A stretch of DNA of 64,000 bases from NCBI GenBank assembly GCA_037954235.1, contig JBBMOA010000017.1:21162527-21226526 (forward strand), written 5' to 3'. Position numbers and translations under genes: made by a program. The notes beneath the pieces were generated by a model. It saw only the letters and a list, made by a program, of their open reading frames with translations, had not been told where the DNA came from and made no database searches. The stretch is from Aulostomus chinensis. Its lineage: Eukaryota > Chordata > Actinopteri > Syngnathiformes > Aulostomidae. Positions 38,101 through 51,195 of this stretch are shown piece by piece (position 1 is the first letter of the stretch; every line of letters starts with the position of its first letter).

Positions 38101-41100
38101 CCAACACATAGAGACAGACAACCATTCACACTCACAGTCACACCTACAGTCAATTTAGAGTATCAATCAGCCTCATCACCACCACAAACTGGAGTACCAG
38201 AGAGAACCCACGCAGGCACAGGGAGGACATGGAGACTCACACAGAAAGATCCCATGCTACAGCCGGGACTGGAACCACCGTGCCGCCAGTTCATGACATC
38301 TTCTTTTGTGTAATCTGTGTTAGCTCCTCTAACTTAATCCAAACATGAGCTCTTGACTAGAATTGAATGTTGGGGGCTGCGACTCTCATTGGCTATTATC
38401 TTATGTGATGGATAAATCATCTTTACTGTGACAAGATTTATAGATAAAAGAGTGAGAAGAGTGCTTTGAACAGCACTTATGATTTGTTCCCATGCTTCAT
38501 GAGACCTCTTAATGCGACAGATGATAAAACTGTGTTGCTAGTGGGTCTGATGTAGAGGAATGTTACTGTGCCAGAGTTGGAATAAGATCCTGTTTATGCG
38601 AATGTCATGTGGAACTTGTTAGCACATATTTGATCACAATTTATGCCATTGTGTGTTTCATGGTCCTTACAAGAAGCATGGAAAGTAGATTATTTTTACT
38701 CTAAACTATCAATTTACGTGCAGCGCTAAATCCTGGGTCCTATTCACTAGCCGTCTCTGAGTGCCCCCTGACTGTGAAACACATATTCATTCCAGGATTT
38801 TCAAGGGCCCTCTCCCTACGCTGCCATTCATGAATGCAGAACAATGTGGAATGAAAACCTTTCAAAGATAACATACTCTATTTTCAGGTGTCTACAATAA
38901 TGACCGGCGGGTGGCCATTAAGAATATGAAGATAGGCGCGATGTCGGGTGAAGCCTTCCTGGCAGAAGCCAACATGATGAAAGACTTGCAGCATCCTCGC
39001 CTCGTCCGCCTCTTCGCTGTGGTCACCCAAGAGCCAATCTGCATTGTCACTGAGTACATGGAAAACGGTAATATTTGTCCGAGCCTGGCAAACTTCACAA
39101 ATAAGTAACCATCGAACGGGGAATCGCAAACACAAAAAGAATCCAGGATTTCCATTTAACGAATGATTATTTGAAGGCAATTAGACACGTGTCCCTTAAA
39201 TCATATTTCAGTTCGGTTCAGTCATCCAAATATGTCTAAACCTGTCCGAAACAGTCACTTCCTTCATTTCCTGCCCTTGAACACCAAAGACGGTGTCGTC
39301 AAGTGTGCTTGGAGCCAACACAAAGAAGCAGTCAGTGCCATGTCATTGCCGTGCAGGATCAAACATGTTGATCTGCTATCAAACTCTGGGTGCTGGAACG
39401 CATGTTTGAACAAAGCACCGGGCTGGCTCATGAGTTTCACCCGTTTCATGACTCATTATTCTCCACTCCAGTAACTTGGTTGAATTAGCTTGAGACCTTT
39501 TGATCACGCAGCTGCCTCCGTGTGTATTTGTGTTTGATGTGTGATGTGATATGATTACAGGAACTATAAATGCATCACTTGCAGCGGCGAATGCAAGCGG
39601 CCGCATGAGGGGACCTAAATATTCTCACCCCTCAAAGCATGCTGGTCCGCTGAAGTGTCCTCTGATAGGCTATTTTCAGCTTCTCCTCATGACCCTCTTG
39701 TATTCGCTGCTCTGTGTTAAAATGCTTCAAAGCAAACGTGAACTTTCTCTTGCTTTTCATGACCCCTCAAGATACGTCTCCGGTGTTTACTCGCCGAGAG
39801 GAAGTCTCCCCTCGCCAGTCGGAGACTTAGGGTGTTAAAATAGGAGAAGGTGATTCACCAGGTTATTGTTCACTGTGACTCCTTGATGGTACCTGGCATC
39901 TTTCCAGAGTCACCACATGCGCCCCCAGACGTAATATGAGCACGTGCACAGATACATGCACTAACATACTGGTGCAGTGTCGCAGTAAACAAATTTTGCT
40001 GTGACAATGGCAGCGTGTTCATCATCTTGCTACTGGACCTCCCTCTTTTTTTTCCTTTCCTGTCATTGCATAACAAAGTGCATGAGAACTTACTGCAAAT
40101 TAAAAACACATGTTAAAAAAACGGGTAACATGGTAACAGCTGCAAACATCGCTCCATATTGCAAAGGTTGTTACACCCAACTGTCTGTCATGTGAAAGTG
40201 AGCCTCTGTTTAACCTCCAAAAGTATTTTCTGTTTTTGCATAAGAAGGAACCATAACAAAATGCATTGAGAGATTGTCAAAACACAACAGAAGCCTCACA
40301 GATGAAGTGAATGGCGAGGCTTTGTACACTCGTTCACGAGTGGCCTGTAAACCACCAGCATGAGCCCGTCTCTTTGTCTGGGATCCACGTGCGGACAGGA
40401 CACAATCGCCGTCTCTGTGTTGTCAAGAGAAGGGATGGCATGGAGTTCCCGTCTTTTCAATTTGTCCCTTTCTTTATTATCAAAGACAAAGATGGAAAAT
40501 AACAGGCGAGTCATCACAGCTTTCCTTTGTGACCTTGACAAAAAGAGCAGCCGTTTGGCTCTCAGACTTCAAAAGCGCTCTTCCGGACTTGAGCAAAGAG
40601 CAGCAAATGCCTCTTCTTTCCTGGCGCAGCCATTCCTCTTAAACTATTTCCTTTAGTTTGACTTGGTTGGCTGGGGTGCAGCGGTATTGTTCTGTCCTAA
40701 TCAAACTCAACAAATCCTCAGGAACTGCAGTCAACTGTCAGAAACTATGCATCACCTTGACTGATGCTCTGTGCTTCCTCGCAGTGTTTTGTCTCCTGAT
40801 GTGACCTGCTATTCTGGACCTACTTTGTCTATTTATGCCTGTTGACATGACAAAGGAAAATGTCATTAATTTTCCCCACCAAGCACAATTTTACTTTTGT
40901 TTAATTAATGTTTGCCGTTCAATCGTCTGCATGTAGCTTATCTTGGCATGTCACGTAAGGTTTTAACTTGGATGTGATGTTCACAGGGAGCTTGGTGGAT
41001 TATCTAAAAACAACACAAGGAAGCAGCTTGTCCATGAACACACTGATAGACATGGCATCTCAGGTAAGATCTCGCTTACTCTCAGCATGTGTTCTTATTT

Positions 41101-44100
41101 CCATTTCACTCCGTTTATCAAATTCCCCTTTCATTTATTCTTTTGCTTCCTGTTCTCTCAGCATGATCCTCATAGACAGGATCCTGTGATGAAACCTACA
41201 CTCAACACTTCTGGTCCAGACACATTACCAAATAGTCATAAAAGGGGGAAATTATCACAACTACTCTTTACTGCATTTTCATCATTTCTCACAGCTGCCA
41301 ACTCAGTTCAAGCCAGGACATGGTGACAGAAGCTGAAACTAAAAGTATATGACTCTGATTTTCCACTTCATTTGCTTTAATCTTCCCCACTGTGAAATGC
41401 CCAGTCAAAGGTCAGATAAAGAGATACACGGTGTGTACTAATAGCTTTAAGGTATGGTAATAATGTGGGATCTGACTTTAAGCTTCAAGCTCAATTTAAA
41501 GTTGAACACGGGACTCAACACAGACAGGAAGTTAATGACTTGCTGTAGGTGTTTAGAATGAAAAAAGTCACAGGAAGACAGACTGACATTTCACAAACCT
41601 AAAAAGAACATATAATTCTGAGATGGTTCATAGTCTGACTTCAGGATGTAGCTTTTTTTTTTTTTTTTACAGAACATTGTGGTAAACATGTTTTCAAGCC
41701 CACCATCATGCGCTGAAATTACTGAAGGAAAAAACCCTGAGCAAGTAATTCTAACCATCATCTGATGGGCCATAAAACTGAAGTGATTGATGATCCTCCT
41801 CTTGCCCGACTGCTGGACACTGTCCATGAAACTTGGGGTATTCAGAGGAACTTGAGGTTTTACCAGAAGTAATCAAGTGGAGATCAATATAAGTAGAGTG
41901 GGTGTAAAGCTATATTTTGACTATATCAATATTGGCTCATGCTGCAACCAAATACATGGAAAACAGAGCATAGAGGCCTTTGTTTTCCTGAAGGGGGAGT
42001 CATGACGACGGGTGAAGCTGATGAAATACACAGACAGTCAAACGTGTTTCTGACAAGACCTCCGGGGCCAATGGCACCTATATGACAGATTCTACTGAGG
42101 TCCGAAATATGCACCATTGACAACGCCAACAAAAATCCTTATGAGCTGAAGCTGTTGTCTCGGGTCGGTTTAATCGTGTAGTTTTATCTCTTGCTTATCT
42201 GCTAGTCTTGAATGTTTTTGTGCTGTTTGTTTGCAGCATTATGCTAAAACCGTAAGGCCAATGTTTCACCGAGACTGATGGAGGGCGTTAGTCTGATCTA
42301 AGGAGGAACGTATGACATTTTTAGACAAATCCACTTAACACAGCGAAAAATGTAATCTTTTGGTATATTAGGTTTGGCTGAGTTTTCCTTGGTGGAGGCA
42401 TTTTTTTTCAGAGTTTTTTAGTTACACACTTAAAGTGGTACTTCACCCAGTTTCAAAAGATGCATATTTAGCTTTAAGCTAAAGGTGACTGACAGCAAAT
42501 AACAGCTATCGCAACAAAACAGTATAATTGCCCAAAAGTGGTAACTGAACGTTCAGCTGGACAAAGAATACATGGATTTTATCAGATTATGTGCTTTACA
42601 GTTTATAATCTATTGTTTTTTTGGCAGTTTTGCTGTTGCTTTTTCTGCAGCTTTTGTTAGCATATGTTGCTATGAGTTTGTAGCTAATTAAATGGTGGGT
42701 TTTTTCCTGCATTCCTTTCATCCATCCATTTTCTTCCGCTTATCCTGTTAAGGGTCGCGGGGGGGGGGGGGGTGGAGCCTATCCCAGCAGCTTTTGGGCG
42801 AGAGGCGGGGTTCACCCTGGACAGATTACCAGTCCATCTCAGGGCCAACACATAGAGACAGACAACCATTCACACTCACAGTCACACCTACGGTCAATTT
42901 AGAGTATCAATCAGCCTCGTCCCCTCTTGATGTCTTTGGACTGTGGGAGGAAGCTGGAGTACCAGAGAGAACCCACACAGGGACAGGGAGAACATGGAGA
43001 CTCACACAGAAAGATCCCGTGCTCCAGCCGGGGCTCGAACCTTGAACTTTCTTGCTGTGAGGCAACAGCGCTGACCACTGCACCACCCCCTTTTCTGCAT
43101 TCTGAGGCCAACCCCCCCCCCCCCCCCCAAAAAAAAAACCTTTTTGTGTCAGTTTAACACTGTGGTTTCTTCATTCATAGCATCAGATCCCCTCAGATGG
43201 AGGCTTTGTGTATGTGGTCATGACTTCTGCAGTGCGTGCTTTAATATGAAGCACAGACTGTTTTGGCGGCGAATCTGCAGCCATGTAAAGGTAGGAGGGT
43301 AGTTTTTAGAGTCAGGAAGCACAACTGGTGTTCATCGAGCACAGCTGGGTGGAGAACAGAGGTAGAGGTTGTGAGGAACTGACCTGGGGAAGTGTTAACT
43401 CCCTGGTTTAGGGATTTTCTGATCATTTGTCCCACATACACACCCAGAAAGCACAGGCTGGATCCCCTCAGTGCATCTGGGCTTGTCTGATGGTGTGCTG
43501 CTCCCTGCAGGTGGCTGACGGCATGGCTTTCATTGAGCAGAAAAATTATATTCACCGGGATCTGAGAGCTGCCAATATCCTGGTGTCTCATGAGCTCATC
43601 TGCAAAATTGCTGACTTTGGACTCGCAAGATTCATTGTGGACAACGAATACACAGCCAGTGAGGGTAACAAAACCATGTAGACAATTAAGTTTTTTTTCA
43701 GCTTTTTAAAGCCTGATAAACCATTTTATCAACCAAAGGATGTAGCCTGTCTCGTAAAGTAGGTGATCAAGCAAGTTTTTGTCCCTGTGTGTGTTTGCAT
43801 AAATGTTCCAATATTTTAAGCCAGCTTGCCCTGGGTTTTCTGTGCAGTTGCTCCACCAGTGTTCAAACCTTTTCTTGCTCCGTTAGGTGCAAAGTTTCCC
43901 ATCAAGTGGACCGCTCCAGAGGCTATTAACTACGGGACCTTTTCCATTAAGTCTGACGTGTGGTCATTTGGGATCCTCCTGACAGAAATAGTGACATATG
44001 GACGCATACCTTACCCTGGTAATCACTCATGTACTTAGCATCACTTTACAAAATTCCTCTAGAATTAATTCTAAAAGCTGAAAGCCAAAGGTTGACTCCC

Positions 44101-44317
44101 AGTGCTATTTTTTTTTTCAGGTATGTCCAACCCAGAGGTGATCCAGAACCTGGAGCAAGGCTACCGAATGCCAAAGCCAGACAACTGTTCAGATGGGCTT
44201 TATAATGTCATGGGTCTGTGCTGGAGGGAAAATCCAGACGACAGGCCCACTTTTGAGTACCTGAGGAGCGTTTTGGAAGACTTCACTACTGCCACAGAGA
44301 GGCAGTACCAGGATTAA
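32124..44317 (+). CDS. lck: Lymphocyte-specific Src-family tyrosine kinase Lck
   Basis: Exons: 32124-32231, 32798-32858, 33276-33366, 34753-34851, 34999-35102, 36191-36340, 36428-36580, 38888-39067, 40987-41063, 43511-43664, 43887-44018, 44121-44317; total 501 residues (human 509). MGCNC gives the myristoylation Gly and two palmitoylation Cys. CEHC at 22-25 is the zinc-clasp pair that binds the CD4/CD8 tails, which separates Lck from Blk. SH3 is at about 57-118, SH2 at about 121-213 (FLIRQSE) and the kinase at about 237-493, with VAIK Lys near 267, HRDLRAAN, DFG, activation-loop Tyr near 388 and inhibitory tail Tyr near 499 (TERQYQD). Lck phosphorylates CD3/zeta ITAMs and ZAP-70 at the T-cell membrane. 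Odd points are EWF in SH3 where WW is usual, and FLIRQS where FLIRES is usual in SH2. Neighbours FAM167 and hdac1 match human 1p35. Confidence 0.95.
33788..33897 (-). mobile_element. Short retroposon copy B (5'-truncated)
   Basis: Only the 3' part of the family is present, from the GGAT tail through the block whose complement is CTGGACAGGTCGCCAGTT. It lies in lck intron 3, antisense to the gene. Confidence 0.75.
33975..34046. repeat. Near-perfect inverted repeat (hairpin)
   Basis: Arms at 33975-33997 and 34024-34046 are 23 bases long, complementary with two mismatches, and separated by 26 bases. The left arm starts CCTTATTAGGCTGACG. It lies in lck intron 3 and could be a small palindromic transposon remnant; a structured RNA is less likely. 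Confidence 0.7.
38012..38290 (-). mobile_element. Short retroposon copy C (internally deleted, tail lost)
   Basis: Clearly the same family as the copies at 21588 and 42715, in minus orientation within lck intron 7. The GGAT tail is absent. A block between the B-box-like region and the head is missing, so GGAACC is joined directly to the complement of the GGCGGCACGGT head. Confidence 0.75.
42715..43090 (-). mobile_element. Short retroposon copy D (near full length)
   Basis: A minus-oriented copy in lck intron 9, running from the GGAT tail at about 42720 to the head at about 43090. CTGCATTC occurs directly outside both ends (42707-42714 and 43095-43102), within a longer TTTTCTGCATTC-like match, consistent with a target-site duplication. 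Confidence 0.8.
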
Positions 44318-45702
44318 CCCTGACTTTAAAGAGAGACTTGTATCCAAACTAAAATCAGCACCTATGGAGGTGGATGCTGGATTACATGCATAACTGGCTT
44401 CTCTTTAGTCACACATTATTGCGATGTAAATAGGTTCTGAATGCTTAATTTTTTTAACTCTGCAGTTTAATACATGTTTGAAAGTTGTTGGGTTTTTTTC
44501 TAATACATTCACACACCATATAAGGTCCACCAGAAAAAAAACACCATTATACAGATGATGAATCTTTGTCTTACCTCACAGAATTCGAAGACATCTTATT
44601 TGTCTATGTAAGCAAACATTAAACTTCCAAAGCTCAGGCTCACGTCATCCAAAAAGTCCCAAAATAGTGACGTGTCTTTAGGAAAAGACCACTGATTACA
44701 GAGGTCAGAACCACGTGCAGACTCATCATTGTCTGAGTGTGTGACTGAGTATTTTATCAAAGTACATCAGTAATCCAGCCCATTTGGCTAATTTTGAACT
44801 CTATACACTATATTGTTTATGTGTGCTGTTTCATATTCTACATATACAAGCCAGCTCTAAATATATGACGGTGCCTCACAATATAGGCTTATATATTGGC
44901 AAAACACATTAAATGTACATAAGCAGAAAAGCGATGTGCAGAGAAACTGTAAATGGACATTTTAATGGAAAACTTCCTTTGTAAATAAGTCTATTTACAT
45001 GACAAGCAATGGATTGTTCCATCTCCGTCACGGCTCAATGAATCACAATAGTGATTCTCTGTAAATAATGGATTTAAAACATGCCATATAAAACTCCTTG
45101 TCTGCCACAGGATTTAAAAGAAGAAAATTAAATCAAGAAGAAAAAGAACAGTAGGAAAGCCTCTTTAAGAAAAAAAGTATAAACAAAATAATGCCCTTCC
45201 AACCATCAAAACAATAAAATCAGCTTTTGCTTGAGCGAGGGCAAAGGTAGAATCTGAAGTGAATAATTACACAACTAATTAAGAAGGGGGGGTCACATAA
45301 AATAAGAGCGGCATTACACATATTAATTAAAAAAAAAAACTGAATAGGGTTTTTTTGTGTGTGTCATTCAAAATCTAATCCAACAGAGTTTTATTTAAAA
45401 ACAACAAGGTTACGAAAGTGCTGACCGGGGAATAAATAACAACAGTGATCGACTGAAGTTTTCCAAATTCTTCGTCATTCGTACAGAAGAAGAAGAAGAA
45501 GAAGAAGAAAGCGTGACCTCCATTATGTCTATGGTGACCTCCACCCTTACAGCTCGGAACACACTTTAAATCTGTCGCCCCCTGTTGGGCGCCACCAATA
45601 TCGCATCCCTGTAGTGAAAACTGTCCACCTCTTGTCGCTGTGGTCTCCACTCGCGGTGCGTGCAGTCTGTGTAAGCCAACACCCGAAAAAAAGGGACCAA
45701 AA
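44318..45702. other. lck 3' region and hdac1 promoter region
   Basis: After the lck stop come possible polyadenylation signals (ATTAAA near 44619, AATAAA at 45213-45218). A (GAA)n run lies at about 45484-45509. The hdac1 promoter lies in the last few hundred bases; no TATA box was seen. No additional gene is recognisable. Confidence 0.5.
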
Positions 45703-48700
45703 ATGGCGCTTACCCAAGGAACAAAGAAAAAAGTTTGCTACTACTATGATGGTGAGTGTTAGAACGAGAATGCACCGCAAACAGTCGTCGCTCCAGCTAA
45801 TGAGAGCCGACACAATTCCCGCAATGAGGTCGCAGTTTATTCCGTGATTTGCTGATCTTGCTCGTTTGCTAATATTGCTAGCTTAGTTGCAGGCGGCTTA
45901 TCATCTCATTCAGTGTCGCTTGGACCACACGGGATAATTATACCCCGATGCTGTTTGGCAAACTTTAAAAAAAATGAATGCATTGCCTTAGTGGTTAGAA
46001 ATGGTTCGGAACTTTATCGATCAAGATATGAGCACCGATATTAGCAACCATGTTTAGCCTGCGAGCTAACAATGGCGATATGAATGGTTCATTGTCGACT
46101 CAATTAACACCACCTTGCTCGCTTAAAAACGGCTCATCTTACCTTGTTGAAAACGGAATACGGGATACGTAGGCCAGTGTTTCGCCTGAAGGTATTTTCA
46201 AACGCTAATGTGCTGCTTCCTCTGTTCGCGTAACTGAGCGATTTGTCCGGTTTATTCGATGCTACTTGATGCTAGTTATTCCGGCTATGTACGTGTTTTT
46301 TAATGACGCATCGCCAACCTGTTCTACACTGCTGTGCAAATTGAAAAGTTGTTTTAATTAAGGTTTGCTAATGATGTTTAAATGATACCTCGTAACTTAT
46401 TTTGCTTAAATTTCAGGTGATGTTGGGAATTATTACTATGGCCAGGGCCACCCCATGAAGCCCCACCGGATCCGCATGACACACAACCTGTTGCTCAACT
46501 ATGGCCTCTACAGAAAGATGGAGATATATGTAAGTGTAATAAACAGTAAGAGTGCCGTTGATTACCGTCTCTTCCTTGTGTGTCCTGAGCTTATTTTTCC
46601 CCATCTCGGACCTCACCTCACCTCACCTGAACTCGAACCGTGCTCTGTAGTCTCCCACCCTCTTCCATCCACAGTGCAATATCTCGTTGTCAATATCCTT
46701 ATATATATATATATTCTTTCTGTAAATATCTATTCTGTTCTTTACTCTTTTATTATGCTATCTCTTGCTGTCCCAGGACCTGAGTTCAATTTTCGTACCA
46801 CCAACATGGAAATGTGAGTGGTATGACAATAAAGATCCTTGAATCCTTTTTCAGCGTCCACACAAAGCCAGCGGGGAGGAGATGACCAAGTATCACAGTG
46901 ATGATTACATCAAGTTCCTGCGCTCCATCCGACCTGACAACATGTCGGAGTACAGCAAACAAATGCAGAGATGTAAGTTTGAGCAGACATTTGGGTGAAA
47001 TATTGCTTTGTGTGTGTGAGTGTTATTTGGTTAGAAGGCAATCAAAAATATTAAGTTTTTTTTTTTTTCCCCCCCTAGTTAATGTTGGGGAGGATTGTCC
47101 TGTGTTTGATGGGTTATTTGAGTTCTGCCAGCTCTCAGGCGGGGGCTCTGTTGGTAAGTTGCTTCATGAATTATTTTTTTCTTAATGCAGTACAGACAGT
47201 GATAGTTCCTGTGTAACCAGGCTGCTAACTCTCCACCTCCTCTCTTCTCCAGCCGGTGCTGTGAAGCTGAACAAACAGCAGACAGACATAGCCATCAACT
47301 GGGCCGGAGGTCTGCATCACGCCAAGAAATCGGAGGCGTCTGGATTTTGCTACGTCAATGACATTGTTCTTGCTATCCTGGAGTTACTGAAGTGAGTACA
47401 AAAACCGTGCACAACCACTTTAAGTAGTTGTTTTCAGGATTGTAAGTACACGCTTTAAAAGTAGCAGGTGTTTATTGAGTTCTTCCCCTTTCCAGATACC
47501 ACCAGAGAGTTCTCTACATAGATATCGACATCCACCATGGAGACGGCGTGGAGGAGGCCTTCTACACCACAGACCGTGTCATGACCGTTTCCTTCCACAA
47601 GTATGGAGAGTACTTCCCTGGCACCGGTGACCTGAGAGTAAGTTTGCGACCAACAGAAGACCTCATCGTAGTCCTGACACTGTGCTCTGACACTTGTCTC
47701 GTTCCCTGCAGGACATTGGAGCCGGGAAGGGTAAATATTACGCTGTGAATTACCCACTGAGAGACGGGATTGACGACGAGTCTTACGAAGCCATATTCAA
47801 GCCTGTGAGTGAATCAACCGTTGTTTACTGTTGCAGTTTGTTAGTTAAGAGCTCCTGTGACGTGTTTTAAGTATTCTGTTGTTTTTGTGCAGATCATGGC
47901 TAAGGTGATGGAGATGTACCAGCCCAGCGCTGTGGTTCTGCAGTGTGGAGCAGATTCTCTGTCTGGAGACAGGCTTGGCTGCTTTAACCTCACTATTAAA
48001 GGTGAGACCAGTGAAACGCTCGTGATGCCGCAAGCAGAACAACCCTGATTGGAGCGTTCCCTCTAAATCTGTAGTGTTTCCATGTTATTCCCTCAGGCCA
48101 CGCCAAGTGTGTAGAGTACATGAAGAGCTTCAACCTGCCACTACTCATGCTGGGCGGAGGAGGCTACACCATCCGCAATGTGGCGCGCTGCTGGACGTAC
48201 GAGACGGCTGTAGCTCTCGATACATCCATCCCCAATGGTGAGTCTCCCCCCAGGTTGGACTGGTGATGATCCTGGTCTAGTTGTCAGGTGAAGTCGACGC
48301 TACCAAAGCCTGGTATTGTGGTCGTTGATAATCAGAGATAATTAAGTATGGATTGGTCAGTAACCACTAACCAGTTAGCTGACTGACAATATGAAGTACC
48401 AATAATTTGGTTTTGGGGCAGGGGGTTAAGCAAAATGTCAAATATTGTTGATTCCAGACTCTAAAATATAAGGATTGTTTTGCCATTTTTGAAAGAAAAT
48501 GAAGGGTTTTGTTTTTTCTTGTTTTGGGCTGTTGGAACGACAAAAGATGGAATTAGAAGACTGTGAAATTCTGATGAGCATTTTTCAGATTTGCCTGAGT
48601 TTTACAGACTAAATGATTAATCAGTAACTTGCAAATATTTGATTTTTCGCTTGAGTTGTTCTGCATTTTCAAATTTCATATTGTGTGATGTAAAATAATG

Positions 48701-50807
48701 AGTCAGTCCAATACAATGAGTAATTGCAGGGTTTGATAAAAACCACTAATGGGGTTCTCCAGTGTGCTCGGAATCCCTAAACATTTAATCTGCTCGGAAC
48801 AAATAATGTGAGTTTCGTGGCGGGTAAAACGAGAGAATCGTTGATGTGGTTTTCATGAATGTTTGCTCAACTTCTTAGAGCTCCCATACAACGACTACTT
48901 TGAGTACTTTGGACCAGACTTCAAGCTGCATATCAGTCCTTCCAACATGACCAACCAGAACACCAACGACTACCTGGAGAAGATCAAGTAAGTCCACTCA
49001 GCCGCTTGCCGCTATTTTTAGTTCATTAGAGCTTTTGCTAGCGTTTGCTATGAATCAAGATGCTGCAGCTGCTACTGCTCCCTACGTGATTGTCAGGTTG
49101 AGATCTTGGCCAAAGGGTCTGTTTACGGTCTGTCCTCCAGGCAGCGATTGTTTGAGAACCTGCGTATGCTGCCACACGCTCCAGGAGTGCAGATGCAGGC
49201 CATCCCAGAGGACGCCATACAGGAGGACAGCGGGGACGAGGAGGAGGACGACCCCAACAAACGCATCCCCAGTAGGACCCTCTCTCCTAATCTACACCAC
49301 AAATACAGAAAAGCTTCTCACGTTTCCCCCTACTGACTCCCACGTTATCCAAGAGTTACGTCATCACGTTAAAATACCCCCCTGTCTTCTGTTAATGTAA
49401 AAGTCCGCGCCCATGACAAGAGGATAGCGTGTGAGGAAGAGTTCTCCGACTCCGAGGACGAAGGTGAAGGAGGCCGCAGAAACACAGCCAGCTTCAAGAA
49501 AGCCAAGCGAGCCAAGACTGAAGGAGAGAAAGAGGGGGAAGAAAAGGAGAAGAAAGGTGAGGAGGAAGCAAAAGGTATTTATTCATTTTTTTTTCTCATT
49601 CTCATCTCAACCTACACATCATTTTTGTCAACGTGCCATGTCTCGTTTCTGATATTGCATGAGTAGATTTCCATGTGGTGCTTATCACTGGCACAGTGCA
49701 TGAAGTCTGACTGTGAAATCGAACGTTGCTGTCATGATGATGGTGATGATGATGATGGTGATGGCGGCAGCGTTTCACCCGAACTGATTTCAGCTCATTG
49801 TTAAACTGTCCTGAAGCAACTTTGCACTTTTAGTTCACTCACCATCAACATTTGGCACAGCAGCTCAGCGTCACCTGGGTCTTCCACTGCCAAGTTATTT
49901 AAGTGTCATCTTGCATCCTCACTGTCACAGCGGTGGTTATCAGCTTGTGGAGTTCTTTCCCAGAGGAGTTACTGTGTCTGGCCACAGGCTCGCAGGTCTA
50001 AACCCTTCAGACTGAGGAGAGTCGAGCAGAGTAGAGGCTCGGAACAATTTTGCATTGCAGAGCCAATCCAAAGCCCTCCAGGAAGACTCCAGTGTATTTG
50101 GAGAGTTTTCGTACCGTCTCTGGCAAAACATATTAATTATGTACAAACCGGCATATTAAAAAGCTCTCCACGTGTTTTGCTGTTTTTCCCGTCTGTTTAA
50201 TTAAGGAGGACATTTTCGTTCAGCATCATTTCGTGGCCGTTGTCTGTCAAACAACTATCTGCCGTTAAGAAGTCTCTAGGCTTGGGTAGGAGGAGGTCAG
50301 GTCCCTGCTCAGAACTCCCTCTCATTTTTATAATTCTATGTAAGGTTGTTTTGTTTTTTGTTTTTTTAATATTGAATGCTTTATTTCGTTCGCATAATCC
50401 AGATAATGAAATGTCTGACCGTAATTTGTTCATGCTGGATTGGTACTGTTGAACGCTTCGTAATAAGTGGATTCACGTTCGCGGCGAGCGGGAGACTGAA
50501 CCATGAATCCAAGTGACTGCTGGATGTGGAAATAGTCCTCGCCAGCATGTTGGCCAAACACAGCGCTGACACGTTGGTGCTTCGGTGGCCACTACAGAAG
50601 TTAAAGCGGTGACCTCATTGAAAAATTTCATTGTTTCTCTGCAATAGAAGTCAAAGAGGAAGAGAAGGTGCCTGAGGAGGAGAAGATGGACACGTCAAAG
50701 TAAGGACACGCTCGGCGCGCTTGGTTGTTCACCAAGTGGCTGATTGAGTGTTAACTATTTCTGTATTTGGGTCCTTTAGGCCAAAAGAAGAGTCCAAGAC
50801 ACCCTAA
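45703..50807 (+). CDS. hdac1: Histone deacetylase 1
   Basis: Fourteen exons: 45703-45751, 46417-46529, 46855-46972, 47079-47153, 47253-47391, 47496-47637, 47712-47804, 47893-48001, 48097-48237, 48879-48987, 49141-49271, 49404-49556, 50648-50699, 50780-50807; 483 residues (human 482). The class I catalytic domain (about 8-375) retains the tunnel histidines HH at 140-141, the metal-binding [10 protein letters not shown] segment, [12 protein letters not shown] and the GGGGYTIRN tyrosine loop. The tail is acidic and lysine-rich, with [17 protein letters not shown] and a VKEE motif of SUMO-site type. It removes acetyl groups from histone tails in Sin3, NuRD and CoREST complexes. HDAC1 rather than HDAC2 is shown by [10 protein letters not shown] and [19 protein letters not shown]. 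Exon 12 has a second usable donor 18 bases downstream. Confidence 0.97.
46640..46845 (+). repeat. Retroposon-tail-like sequence next to the hdac1 exon 3 acceptor
   Basis: The stretch ending GTGGTATGACAATAAAGATC and CTTGAATCC resembles the 3' tails of dispersed teleost retroposons (GAGTTCAATTTTCGTACCACC ... CAATAAAG ... CTTGAAT). It ends about 10 bases before exon 3, so the branch point would lie inside it. Family assignment is from memory of the pattern and is uncertain; the 5' limit is a guess. Confidence 0.4.
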
Positions 50808-51160
50808 GGTCCTCGGTGAAGTCAACGCAGCTGTTTTTTTTGTTTTGTTTCAGTTTTTAAGGAGAAGGGGTGGGGTGGGGGGGGGGGGATCCTATTTCCT
50901 GGCTGCTGCTGCTGCTTCTGTGGAAAGGACTGTACCTTTTTGTAATGAGATACTCTACTCTCGAAACGGGATGAGGATCTAAACATGTTTTTCTAGGACA
51001 TCTTTACAATATTACTGTTCACGGACTGAAGTCAGATTGTGGGGTTTGTTGTTTTTTTGTTTTTTTTTTGAGAGTACTTGATTTCAGATGCTTTCCTCAT
51101 CTTGGTCCCGAATCCTTTTTTATGCTCAGATACTCGCTTTTCCTTTGTGAGGCAACTCTG

Positions 51161-51195
<35 letters not shown>

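Noticed and set aside
32124..44317. Assignment as Blk because tdh and mtmr9 neighbour BLK in human
   Set aside because: MGCNC with the CEHC zinc-clasp pair and the Lck-like SH3-SH2 linker point to Lck; hdac1 next door agrees.
45703..50807. Assignment as HDAC2
   Set aside because: The N-terminus [10 protein letters not shown] and [17 protein letters not shown] match HDAC1, not HDAC2.
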